Assembly (NCBI GenBank): GCA_037447655.1
Contig: JBBHKE010001521.1
Coordinates: 1-64,000 of the forward strand
Direction: 5' to 3'
DNA length: 64,000 nucleotides
From: Zygnema cylindricum
Taxonomy: Eukaryota; Streptophyta; Zygnematophyceae; Zygnematales; Zygnemataceae
Notes under the pieces: model-generated
Told to the model about the DNA's origin: nothing
Databases searched by the model: none
The model's input: the letters and a program-made list of their open reading frames with translations, nothing else
Part shown: piece by piece, positions 32,450 through 42,077 of the stretch
How the letters are laid out: every line of letters begins with the position of its first letter
Position numbering within the stretch: the first letter of the stretch is position 1
Made by a program: the position numbers and the translations under genes

Positions 32450-33477
32450 AGGTCCTCAAATTAGGCAGCTCACACTAAGCCACTAGGATAACCCTGACCC
32501 CTTTATGTTTTAGCAAGAATAACTGCCACCTTGGCACACAAAATCTCTGAACACCTTCACCACTATGAAGGCAAGACTCCCCTAAGTCTATAGCAAAAAG
32601 AAACTCTGAACTTGCTCCCCTGAGGAGTAAGTTATGGTGGGTCAAAGTTTACCTTTTTGTACAAAAGCTCTTTGGGAGATAGGGTCCTATCTACCAAATT
32701 TTCTAAGTCCTATATCTCTTTAACACCCTATCTATTGACGTACGGCACCAATCATATTACTGTGTCGTACAAAAAGGTACAGCTACCGTTGTACTTTCTG
32801 TACGCACATTGTACGACATTGCCAAAAACTGACGCATGTCATATCTGAATTTGTTCACGTAATCTCTAGAGATGCCGGGATCATATGTCATTACGCCACG
32901 TGTCGTCCTATGTGGCGATGACCGCAAATTGCCGAAATCCTCTTTTGCGATCTCGACATCATTTCTGACCGTCCAATCGAAACCAAATTTTGATCGTAGT
33001 CGTCATAAATACTTGCGCGGTATTTGTTTCGCTATCGAAACAAAATGTGCGGTATCTGTTTCTTGGCCGCACCCTACTCCGTACTTTATGTAATTGAATA
33101 TATGCATTCCGAATATAGTCGCCGTTAAATGAATTAGTCTACATTTATTTGTTTATATAATTGTCAAACCCTATATCAGTTAAAACTGGTTCTACACTAA
33201 ACGGATAAAGCTACCAGCTATCCGGGACTCTGACAGACGGTAGGTACCACGATCAAGTCGTGGGTCCGTCAAGCCCAATTTTGGTAAATCAACCCATCTA
33301 GTGCCTATCTTCCTGTAGATAGCACAGGCAGCCATGGCTCTAACTCCCTCTCCAACTTTCAGTGACTACGACAAGTGTGGGAGTTGAAGTGACGAGTTAG
33401 AGGTTGACTACCTTGGCTTCTTTTCAGAAAGCCATTTTAAACCTAGAAAAAACTGAAAAGAACCATTAATTTCTACA
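32430..33477 (-). repeat. Copia-4 5' LTR
   Basis: 1048 bp. Carries a tRNA-like module (33200-33275, plus strand) with a clean T-arm-like hairpin CCACGATCAAGTCGTGG at 33247-33263, and the AGCCATGGCT block near 33332. The following primer site is degenerate (GGATACGGGCCAACC on the minus strand). Confidence 0.8.
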
Positions 33478-33482
33478 CTTAT

Positions 33483-33846
33483 CTGCGATATCATTAATCA
33501 GATTAGTGAACTCTGACATATTTATATACTAATTACACCCCATGTACTCTAACGGACTTCAACGACAAACCAACCAAGGCTGACGGCTATGCCTCGCTCT
33601 GCCGATCGGAGGTTCGAGTCTTGCCGGACTCAACCTTTCTGATAGAAGTGACTAATATTACTTATTTTGACCTGCCTAAGGGTCTAAGGCAGCCATGGCT
33701 CCGCCTCCCTCTTTTTCCTTCAGTGACAACAACAAGTATGGGGGATAAAGGGAAGAGGTGGAGTCAGACTACTAGCGCTTTTCTTTTATGTTTTCACTAA
33801 GCTATTCAGACCTAGAAAATACTTCATAAATTTATTAATTTCAACA
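33483..33846 (-). repeat. Copia-6 3' LTR remnant
   Basis: Aligns to about 52776-53142. Includes the tRNA-like module (33555-33632, B-box-like GGTTCGAGTCT) and the AGCCATGGCT block near 33692. Confidence 0.82.
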
Positions 33847-34012
33847 CTCCCTTTTTATTCTTGTCTAATTTAAACTTTTCTTTTAGTCCACACTTCTCTC
33901 TACAATATTTTAATTTGGGTGATGGTACAGGTTTGGTCATCATATTAGCAATCATTTCACCATCTGAGTCCATAGGAACAAAATGAAGTAGCATTTCTAA
34001 AACTGAAAGAAC
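33847..34012 (-). pseudogene. Copia-6 RNase H C-terminus
   Basis: Reads Gly-Glu-Met-Ile-Ala-Asn-Met-Met-Thr-Lys-Pro-Val-Pro-Ser-Pro, the usual C-terminal tail of copia polyproteins, directly before the polypurine tract and LTR. It becomes non-copia upstream of about 34012. Confidence 0.75.
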
Positions 34013-34116
34013 CACATGACAAGGGAATAAACAAAAAGGAAAATCAAGGCAAAACCGACGAAAATACGAAAGGATGGCAAGGAAATCGAAAATACCCAAA
34101 AAAGCAAAACCCAGCT

Positions 34117-34435
34117 GTCGAGCGTGCCTGAGTAACGTAAGGGAAGGTGTCGAGCGTGCCCGAGAATCCCAAGGGAAGGGCCCACAGCCCGGAGTGGTTG
34201 GCCTCAGATTCCTGCAAAGAACCCCCCCAAATGCGAAAGGCTTCCCAGAATAATGATCATGCCCACTGCTGACCCCCCATCCTTCCCATAGATATGCATG
34301 CAAAGATAGGAGAGACACCTGAACCGGGAGTAAGAGTAAGTGCATGGGAAGGCGAAAAGACCTCCCATCCCCTTTCCTTTCCTATTTGGCCGGGGAAACG
34401 GATTTGGGTTCTCGGTAATCGGGTCGGTGCTCCAA
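34117..34435 (-). repeat. Extra copy of the Gypsy-2 3' UTR block outside its 3' LTR
   Basis: Matches 35616-35908 (shared GTCGAGCGTGCCCGAGAATC, ATAGATATGCATGCAAAGAT, TTCTCGGTAATCGGG), with about 25 extra bases at its left end. Lying on both sides of the LTR, it suggests a remnant of a tandem or recombined element. Positions 34013-34116 are unassigned. Confidence 0.7.
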
Positions 34436-35615
34436 TTTACTTATCCACAGGAAGTCGATAGCATTTGTTCCCTCAAAACCCACTGTTTCGATACAAGGAA
34501 GTTGCAGTTTTACTCCGGGAAGCTCACGCCAAAGCAAAAGAAACTACAAGTGAATACACAAATGCACTACCACGTTGACATATAGAAATAAATAGGAATG
34601 GTTGTTTCAGATTTAACAATATCACCTTGACCACAGAAATAAAATAAAAGATGGAAGATATAAAAGATGGCGAAGCAAGCTTAACATACCCTGGCAATTT
34701 ACGATGACAAAGAGAAAAAGGCGAACTCTCTCCCGATGGTAGTGTAAATAGGTATGGTACTCCTTCAACCCTCGGTGTCCGCAACTCGGAACCGACCAGA
34801 CTCTTCTCAGTTTCAGGCAACGTAAAATCCAAAAATCACCCAAAAGGACGATAGTGCCAACTACCAGCCCGAACTATGATTCCCACAATGGACAAATTCA
34901 AAACAAAGATGGCAATAGAGTGAAACAAAACAAAGATTTTTCCAAAAGAAAGTTTGTTGGATTTTCTGAGGGTTTTCATAGGAGACAGTACTAAAAAGCA
35001 ACATGTCTCTTTCGGCCCCAAGTGCCTTATACAGCAAAAGCTTGTCCAGTTTTAGGTCCAAAAGTCAAACCACCGCTATTAGCCAATGAGCGGCAAGCAA
35101 CAGCAACCGAACTGACATAAGACAAAATAAAGTGTATTACACTTAGGACAAAAAGTTAGACCTCTCACTACGGCTAGATCCGCGGCCTTAAGTTATTATT
35201 TTTTCCACAGTTTTAAGACAAAGTATGAAAAGGACACGGAAGTGCCAAGCTTTGACTTAATGTAATAAATGGACCACTAGTTAGCTGAACCTGAACTGAA
35301 TTGCTACAGATTGCTAACAGCATAATCTATATTGGAGCCCGGAAGTCTACGTGGCAATCCATAATGTACCCCCCACTAGGGCTGGTGGAAGCTAGTGGTA
35401 TGTAACTGAACTGCGATCTTTCAGACGGTAGAACTTTGTTGTCCGGCTTTGTCGTTAGGCGCAAAATAAATTGCGTCTTGTTCCGTAGAGGAAATACTAT
35501 AATCCTTCCGGCTGGTTGTGCTCACTTCTCCGTAATCTGAGAACAGTAAGGGTCAAATGGGTACGGAAGTCCTCGGTAAAATAAAAGGGTGCCTGAAAAG
35601 CACTCGAGCTTGACA
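34436..35615 (-). repeat. Gypsy-2 3' LTR
   Basis: 1180 bp, aligns throughout to 46924-48104 at high identity. In element orientation it begins TGTCAAGCTCGAG; the terminal CA expected at the other end reads AA. Confidence 0.85.
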
Positions 35616-35908
35616 GCTGTCGAGCGTGCCCGAGAATCCCAATGGAAGGGCCCACAGCCCAGAGTGCTTGGCCTCGGGTTCCTTCAAAGAACCCCCGCAA
35701 ATGCAAAAGGCTTCCTAGAATGATGATCATGCCTACTGTTGACCCCCCATCCTTCCCATAGATATGCATGCAAAGATAGGAGAGACACCTGAACCGGGAG
35801 TAAGAGTGAGTGCATGGGAAGGCGAAAAGATCTCCCCTCCCCCTTCCTTTCCTATTTGGCGAGGGAAAGGGATTTAGGTTCTCGGTAATCGGGTTGGTGC
35901 TCCAATTT
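35616..35908 (-). repeat. Gypsy-2 3' UTR block (inner copy)
   Basis: 293 bp between the end of the coding region and the 3' LTR; the second copy is at 34117-34435. Confidence 0.7.
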
Positions 35909-35921
35909 CCTCCCCTCTTAG

Positions 35922-37130
35922 TCAGCCTGGACTAAGAAAAAGAAATAAGTACCCGCCCAATTCACAGTTCCGGCAGAACAATGGACTAGGGGATGGAGAG
36001 TGTGATTCCCACGAGGAGGGGAGACAAGCTAGATGCCAACACTGACAGCACTGATTGTAGACCAAGATGTTGCGCTGCAAGGAGGACAGGTTGCATAATG
36101 AAGAACAGGAAGGAGGATCGGCAAAGTAAGTCAAGTGGAAAGTGGGTTCGTCTTCCAATCCTCGGAGATGGCAAGGGGCCACATTGATCTGATTCTCTTT
36201 AATTCTTGACCATCTTTCCCCTCCAAATTAAAAACTCCCTTGTTTAAGACTTCCACCACTTTCAAAATCACCCGCCCGGCAGAAATGTCAAGCGTGTCCT
36301 TTTTCTGTTGCATTCGATATACAAAGTCTCCTGGCATAAATCGTCGTTGTCTAGGCACATAATCCCCGTTCCGGCGCTAGGAATACCACAATTGATCCCG
36401 GTGTTGTGCGGCCTGTAAATTCCCCATGACGAGAGGCATCTCTCGGTGGAAGATTTTGGCACGATCGGTGATCAGTTTTTTGACAGTCCCCTTGTTAAAC
36501 ATTTCCAAAGGACCACAGCTCGGGCCGAGACAGCCCCGGGCAGAATGGAATGTGGTCCGAATAAAATGAAGTAAGGGCTATAGGAGTGGAGGGAAGCCTG
36601 TCTGGTGAATCTGTATCCCATGGCAATCCAAGGCACCCTTTTGTTCATTCTCCCAAGTCCTCTTCCACGGCATATTTCCGTAGTGACCGCTTCACTGTCT
36701 ATACGCACCTTTCGGCCAAACCGTCGGCTTGAGGGTGGTCGCGACAGGTAAGTCGATGGCCGATGAGGCATTTCCCTAAAAGATTTGTAAATTCTCCAGC
36801 GAATTCCGATCCTTAGTCTGTCATAACCTCTTCTGGCGCTCCAAATTGTGACATGACCCACTGCAAGAAAGCGTCGGCGATGGACTTGGACTCATTTCGG
36901 GGCAGTATCACAAGCTCTATCCATTTTGAGAAATGTTCAATCATGACCAGGACGAAACGATTCCCACGTATGCTGGTCATAAGAGGTCCCAAAAGATCCA
37001 GAGACCACGGATAAAACATCCCCCGGATAGGAAGAGAATGCAGCTCAGTCCCGCCCTTTTTGTCAAAGGAGGCCTTAACTCGATTGCAGGAAGAGCAAGT
37101 CTGTACAATTCGGTTAACTTGGGCCCACAA
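35922..37130 (-). pseudogene. Gypsy-2 integrase with C-terminal PHD-like finger (broken)
   Basis: Integrase inserts the cDNA. The zinc-binding part (Cys-Ser-Ser-Cys-Asn-Arg-Val-Lys) and the first catalytic Asp (Ser-Leu-Asp-Leu-Leu-Gly-Pro) lie in 36813-37130. The core continues to about 36472 through frame breaks, including a His-x-Gln-Ala-Asp-Gly-Leu-Ala-Glu motif near 36715-36745. At 36131-36358 is a GPY/F-like region (Pro-Gly-Asp-Phe-Val-Tyr). At 35964-36107 a Cys/His cluster follows the PHD spacing: a Cys pair (x3 instead of x2), then x2-Cys-x4-His-x2-Cys-Leu-Pro, then Cys-x2-Cys. The third ligand position is Tyr rather than Cys. PHD fingers bind histone H3 tails, so a targeting role like that of chromodomains is inferred. 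Confidence 0.72.
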
Positions 37131-37649
37131 CCTGTGCCACCAATAAGAGCCTGTAACTAGGGAAGTGGTCCGCTTCTGCCCGAAGTGCCCACATTGCTTG
37201 TGGAGATTAGTAATCAGAGTTTCTTGATCTCATGGAGGAGGAACGACTTTCCTCGTACCGTCTGACCATTTCCGGAGGAGAACACCTCGGTCCCATTCAT
37301 ACGCCGCCATCCGGGTCTGAACTCGAGACAATTGAACTCCAGCCAAATGGGGAAGAGGCGATCCCTGTTGGATAGATTTGAGAGCCTCGGAGTCGTGCCA
37401 GATGTCTTTCCATCAGGCTCTTATGGGTGCATGCCCCTCAACACTTGCTGCAAAAGTGGACAATGCCCCCCCAGATGGAGGAAGCCAAATTAAGGCGGAG
37501 GATGCTCGAATGAGTCCCAAACTGATTTCCGGGTCTTCGTCATGCCGAGCCCCGGTGGAATCCAGTGTGGAAGGATCAGGATTTCGGCTAAGTCCGTCGG
37601 CATTCCCATGGATTTCCCCTGCCCGGTGAACAATGCTGAAATCATATTC

Positions 37650-39090
37650 CTACAGGATAAGCACCCATCTGGCGAGTTTGCCGGTCAACTTACTATTCTC
37701 CATAATCCATTTCAGGGGTTGGTGGTTAGTGATCAGTGTGAAATGGACCCCGTACAAATAAGGCTTGAAATGCTGGATAGCCCACACAGCTGCCAAAAGC
37801 TCCCCATGGTAACTGCTATAATTCCCCTCAGCTCGGTTTTTGCTCCGGCTGGCGTAAGCCACCACATACTCGGCTCCGGCGTCGTCAACTTGAGCCAAAA
37901 CCGCTCCTAATCCAAACCCACTCCAATCAGTGTAAAGAAGGAAAGGTCTTTGGTGATCAGGCATCCATAGCACTCGGTGCTGCTTCAGTGCATCTTTCAA
38001 AAACAGGAAAGCGATTTGCTATTCCTCGGCCCACACCCATTCTTGATCTTTCCGCAATAGCTTATTTAGGGGCTGGGCATGACTACTGAACTCAGGAATA
38101 AACATGCGATGGTAGTTGGCCAGGCCGGAAAGGTGCGCAAGGCGGAAATGTCCTGCGGGGGAGGAAGAGCGTCAAGGGCTGCAACCTTAACCATATGGGG
38201 ACCCACTGTCCCGGGAGTCACCTCATGTCCGAGGTAAACAATTTTCTGCACCCCAAAAATACCCTTACCCGGATGACATTTCTAAACCGCTGCTTAAAGG
38301 GTCGGAGAACGATCTGGATATGCTCCAGGTGTTCTTCAAAGGTCTTGGAGAATATTATGACATCGTCGATGTAGCACCGGGTACAATCGATTCCTCGGAG
38401 CGCTTTGTCCTTGGCCCGTTGGAACTTGGCTGGTGCATTCTTGATTCCGAAGGGCATATAAATCCACTCATAAAGTCTGGATCCGGCCCAGAATGTCATT
38501 CTCTACGGTGTTTTCGTTCCATGGCAATCTGGTGGAATCCATTCTTCATATCCAGTGTGGAGAAGATGGTGGCTCCCGCAAGAGAGTCGAAAATCTCTTC
38601 CGGGGTTGGCATTGGATTACGGTCAGAAATGGTGGTCGTGTTTAGCATGCGGTAATCCCCACACATTCAAAAATCTACAATTTTCCTAGATGAATCCTTC
38701 TTAGGAGGGAGACTTGTGAGGGAAGCAAACCCATGGAGTCATGTGCTTTCTTGAACCAACCCAGCGTCTACCAAAGTTTGGACCTTTGCGGTGATAAACT
38801 CCTTCTCCTTAAAGTTGAGAGATACTGTTTCTGCCAAACAGTTGCGGTTTCGTCGATCAAGTCAATACGAAAGGGGGTTCCTTTGTATATTCCGACATCT
38901 GTTTCTGACCAGGAGAAAACCTGATTGTTGTTGGCCAAGAGTTCCGTTAGCTGTTCTTTCTGCTGAGGGTCCAGCTGCTCCCTTAGAGTCCAGTCAATCT
39001 TTCCCGGCTCAACTGCGGCCCAGGCTTCCGGTGGTCTCCCCCAGAGATTGATGTCGAATTCTAGCCAAACTTGTGGATCCGCCTCTACAC
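37650..39090 (-). pseudogene. Gypsy-2 reverse transcriptase and RNase H (broken)
   Basis: RT runs from the Asp-Pro-Gln-Gln-Lys-Glu-Gln-Leu region (about 38970) to about 38066. The Tyr-Met-Pro-Phe-Gly-Ile-Lys-Asn-Ala-Pro motif lies near 38450 and the catalytic Tyr-Ile-Asp-Asp near 38362-38373. Several stops fall between 38770 and 38500. RNase H is in frame at 37650-38000 with Tyr-Thr-Asp-Trp-Ser-Gly, Glu-Leu-Leu-Ala-Ala-Val and Thr-Asn-His-Gln-Pro-Leu. The order RT, RNase H, integrase is that of gypsy. Confidence 0.87.
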
Positions 39091-39269
39091 CTCCGTATAA
39101 TACTTTACCGCTGACAACTTCCGCTAAGTTGTCCCTTTTTGAACTACCGTTCCCCACCACTAAAGGAACTCCTGGGTGTAGAATTTTTCTCCTCTGTCTC
39201 CCCCCCTCAAGCTGCAAAGTGGCTTGCATGGATAACAATTTGGGAGCTTGAAGGTAATTTCTGCGAAAA

Positions 39270-40265
39270 TTTGGAGAATGGAGACTGGAATATGCAAGAG
39301 CGTGTTTTGTAACCCATGTAATGGCATTCAAATCCATGCTTTGCACGATTAAGCTGCACCTTTCAGGACTAAAATACCTGGTGCGACCGTGGTTCCCGGA
39401 TGGAATCCCATGGCTTGTTCTCGTTCCAAACTCGTAGGTGTCGTTCAAATTCTGGCCTTGCTGTCAAAATTCATCCCAGCTGCCCTATTTCTGAAGGCGT
39501 GACTGTGAGGAAAAGAGACCAACGTGGGGGAGGGCTCGGCGAGGAGATCCGGGTGTGTTCCATCGGAAGAAAGGAGGAAGTTCCAGTTTAGTTACAGGTG
39601 TGGCTATTCTCCTTTCCCTAAGTATTTGCTATACTGAAGTCTGAGGTTTGGGGGTCTGTTTCTCCAACAGTTGCCGAAGGACCGGAAGCGGGATCATATT
39701 GGTCCAATATGCCCGGAGTCTGTGTGCTCGAGATCCCATCTAAGCAGCGTCAAAAACCAAAGGAGCTCCCAAAGTCTGGGTTACTTGTTTCCAGCTATCT
39801 GCCACCTGTTTTCGTTTATCATCCCCCGGATGGACGTTCTCTAGGGTGTACCCCACTGGTGTGTCCTGGAGCTGCTGAATCCACGATATTAATGTAATCA
39901 TTTGGTAGAAGGTGCTACTTCGCGGTCTTGATGCCCTTTTCCTTGTCTTGCGAGGGAGTATCCCTGACAAGGCTATCCCGCCACAACCAGATCTATTCTG
40001 CCCAGATTTGCTAAATGGGGTGTCATAATGTTATCCACGTTCTGTGGAATCCTTCGGTGAGCTTTGGAAATGGAAGACATTGGAAGTTGCTGAGGATATA
40101 AACGGTGCAATTGATGGAGTCGGTGTTCGCTGACAGCTCGTGCCTCCGGTGAAATTTCCACTGCTGTATATGACTCCACCTGATATCCTGCTTTCAAAAC
40201 GGCTTTCAAGTCTGAACTAATTCCTGAAAATAAAGAAATAATCCGAAGCCCGGTGTTAGCGACTG
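39270..40265 (-). pseudogene. Cytosine-5 DNA methyltransferase domain of Gypsy-2 (broken)
   Basis: This domain would transfer a methyl group from S-adenosylmethionine to cytosine C5. Motifs appear in family order on the minus strand. Motif I is Ile-Ser-Leu-Phe-Ser-Gly-Ile near 40240, followed by Ala-Val-Glu-Ile-Ser (motif II). Motif IV reads Leu-Val-Val-Ala-Gly, stop, Pro-Cys-Gln-Gly, with the catalytic Cys at 39967-39969 and the stop (39973-39975) in place of the usual residue, probably Trp. A frameshift follows. Motif VI is Leu-Glu-Asn-Val near 39832-39843; motif VIII is Arg-Ala-His-Arg-Leu-Arg-Ala-Tyr-Trp-Thr-Asn near 39690-39720. A probable final motif (Phe-Ser-Pro-Glu-Arg ... Met) is near 39340-39365. 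It looks closer to DNMT3/DRM than DNMT1, which is uncertain. It sits between protease and RT of the same element. Confidence 0.85.
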
Positions 40266-40411
40266 TCAATGAAACCGCATGTCGATTGAAGTTCTCGTTA
40301 CCAGTCTTGGTGGGGAAAACATTTGACCGGGTTGTCGAATCTCTTTTCTGTGATAATAAGGCCGAGAAAGCCTAATCTACTCCACGCCAAAGTTTTGCCA
40401 CCTGCAATAAT

Positions 40412-40920
40412 CTATTTATGTATTCCCCTTCCCACCGCTTGGAAATCGGGAATTGCTAGATGTCTCCTGCGATATCTGTTGAACTGTCGAACAACTCTGC
40501 CGGAGAGGATGTAGAATACACTGGGTAACAGCCAAACGCAGGAACATTGGTCTTCCCTCGGTTCCATAAATCCAAAGGAACCACAACTTTGGTTCTTTCG
40601 GGATTTTTGGGGTACCGAACTGTACAATGCTCTTTCCAAACACTTAAACTCATATTCATCCGGGTCCAAGTAGCCATTCCCAACAGGATTTCAAACTAAT
40701 TCCCCTCTACCACTAAGAAAGGAAGTTCAATTTTCACCTTCTGTCCAACATTATCAGAGAATTCAATGTTCATGGCTTTGATGATTCTATGGACTGGCTG
40801 ATTGCCGCTGCTTACTATGCTTAAGCAGATGTTACTTGGGCAGATTTGGGGCCTAAGTTCTTCAAGCATTTTCTGCAATGGGGAGGTGGTAATAAGGTTA
40901 GGAAGTGCTCCGGTGTCGAC
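40412..40920 (-). pseudogene. Gypsy-2 aspartic protease, split by solo LTR S-iii
   Basis: The active-site Asp-Thr-Gly-Ala lies directly after the insertion point (about 40905-40920), in the context Val-Val-Asp-Thr-Gly-Ala-Leu-Pro-Asn-Leu-Ile. A hydrophobic flap and Ile-Leu-Leu-Gly-Met-Ala follow near 40675-40690, after a stop. Then comes a 40412-40669 segment with no clear domain leading toward the methyltransferase. The codons just upstream of the active site are on the far side of S-iii (42078 onward). Confidence 0.75.
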
Positions 40921-40925
40921 CACAG

Positions 40926-42072
40926 TGTTGTCCATAGCCATTTCTAGCCATGGATTCACCCTAGGAAGCACCACAGACTACCCTAAAAACAGCGTACTTT
41001 GGATACACACAGAATTCAACAAAATTAACAAAACAAGCTGAAACTACATTTACAGATATTATCTAGGATATAAAATGACCTCACAAAGTTTCAGACAAAT
41101 ATAATAAAGAGATTGATCACATCATCTAGTCAAAGTTGCAGAAAAACAGTTTGCCAGAACTTTGATCAGACAGACTAACTTCACAATGAAGTAAAACACA
41201 GACCAGGCACACAATAGACCTGAAAATCTGTGATAATATTAAAAATATAAATAGGAACAAACATGCAGAATTTCAGATAATTCCGCTAGCAGATCTGAGA
41301 GTAATCCTCAGATAAAATTACCAAAATAACCATAAACAGTTTTTGGTCCAAAAAGGTCCTATGTCCTAAAATGACGAAGTCCTACAAATATATACAAGAG
41401 CTTACTGCTGAATGTACGGAGGCATATCAGCGGTACGCTATCTACCAGCTACCTCTATTAATGTAGGTATACCTGAATACTTCAAGGTATGTCAAAGTGA
41501 GTAAATCTACACTAATAATTAATTCACAAAAAGACACATCAATGTTCAACCAAAAATTTACATCGACGCTTCCGTAAAATCCGCGTACTGAGTATCAACT
41601 TGATTAGTCACTTGAGGACGAAACCACGTCATGAACCGACATCACATACGTACGGTCCACTTGATACCACATTATCAAAATACAATCTTTTGGAAATATC
41701 GGCGGACGCCATCCGCCCTCCAAATGTACCATGGACCACTTGCCGAAATTAAACCGTACCGAACTTGCGTCCTTTGCAATAAATACGCCTCTCGCAAATA
41801 AAGTACACTTGTCCAAATAAGACGCTTCGTACCGGCGGCGTACATATTCAACATTTCGTAAATTTCACATCGGATCGCTTCGCGATCCGCCGTCCATTTG
41901 TAAACGTATTCCGAGCCACTCAATTAATCCCTTTAACTTACTCCCCCAATCCACAAATCCATTCGAACCTCCATTTGTACCACCACAATATTTCCGGTAA
42001 TAATCTACGCACGAACCGTCGCGTGCGCACAAAATGTGGCGTAAGTACGAAACTAACATTTCAAAAACAACA
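40926..42072. repeat. Solo LTR S-iii inside the Gypsy-2 protease
   Basis: 1147 bp, begins TGTTGTCCATAGCC and ends AAAAACAACA, with perfect target duplication cacag (40921-40925, 42073-42077). Homologous to S-ii along its length and to half of S-i. Contains CGGATCGCTTCGCGATCCG (41871-41889). It interrupts the protease one codon before its Val-Asp-Thr-Gly site. Confidence 0.8.
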
Positions 42073-42077
42073 CACAG

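Larger units (their letters stand above)
31266..33477 (-). mobile_element. Copia-4: 5' LTR plus gag fragment
   Basis: On the minus strand: LTR (33477 to 32430), degenerate primer site, gag and the first codons of protease, then an abrupt end where Copia-3 begins. The LTR belongs to the TGTAGAAATTAATGG family (Copia-7 and the solo LTR at 6774). Its outer border cttat (33478-33482) falls inside the Copia-6 3' LTR, where the 5' copy reads uninterrupted (about 52774). Confidence 0.75.

Noticed and set aside
34524-34832. 102-codon frame in the Gypsy-2 LTR, also present at 47012-47323
   Set aside because: It is conserved only because the two LTRs are copies of each other. There is no domain, and several overlapping frames look equally good.
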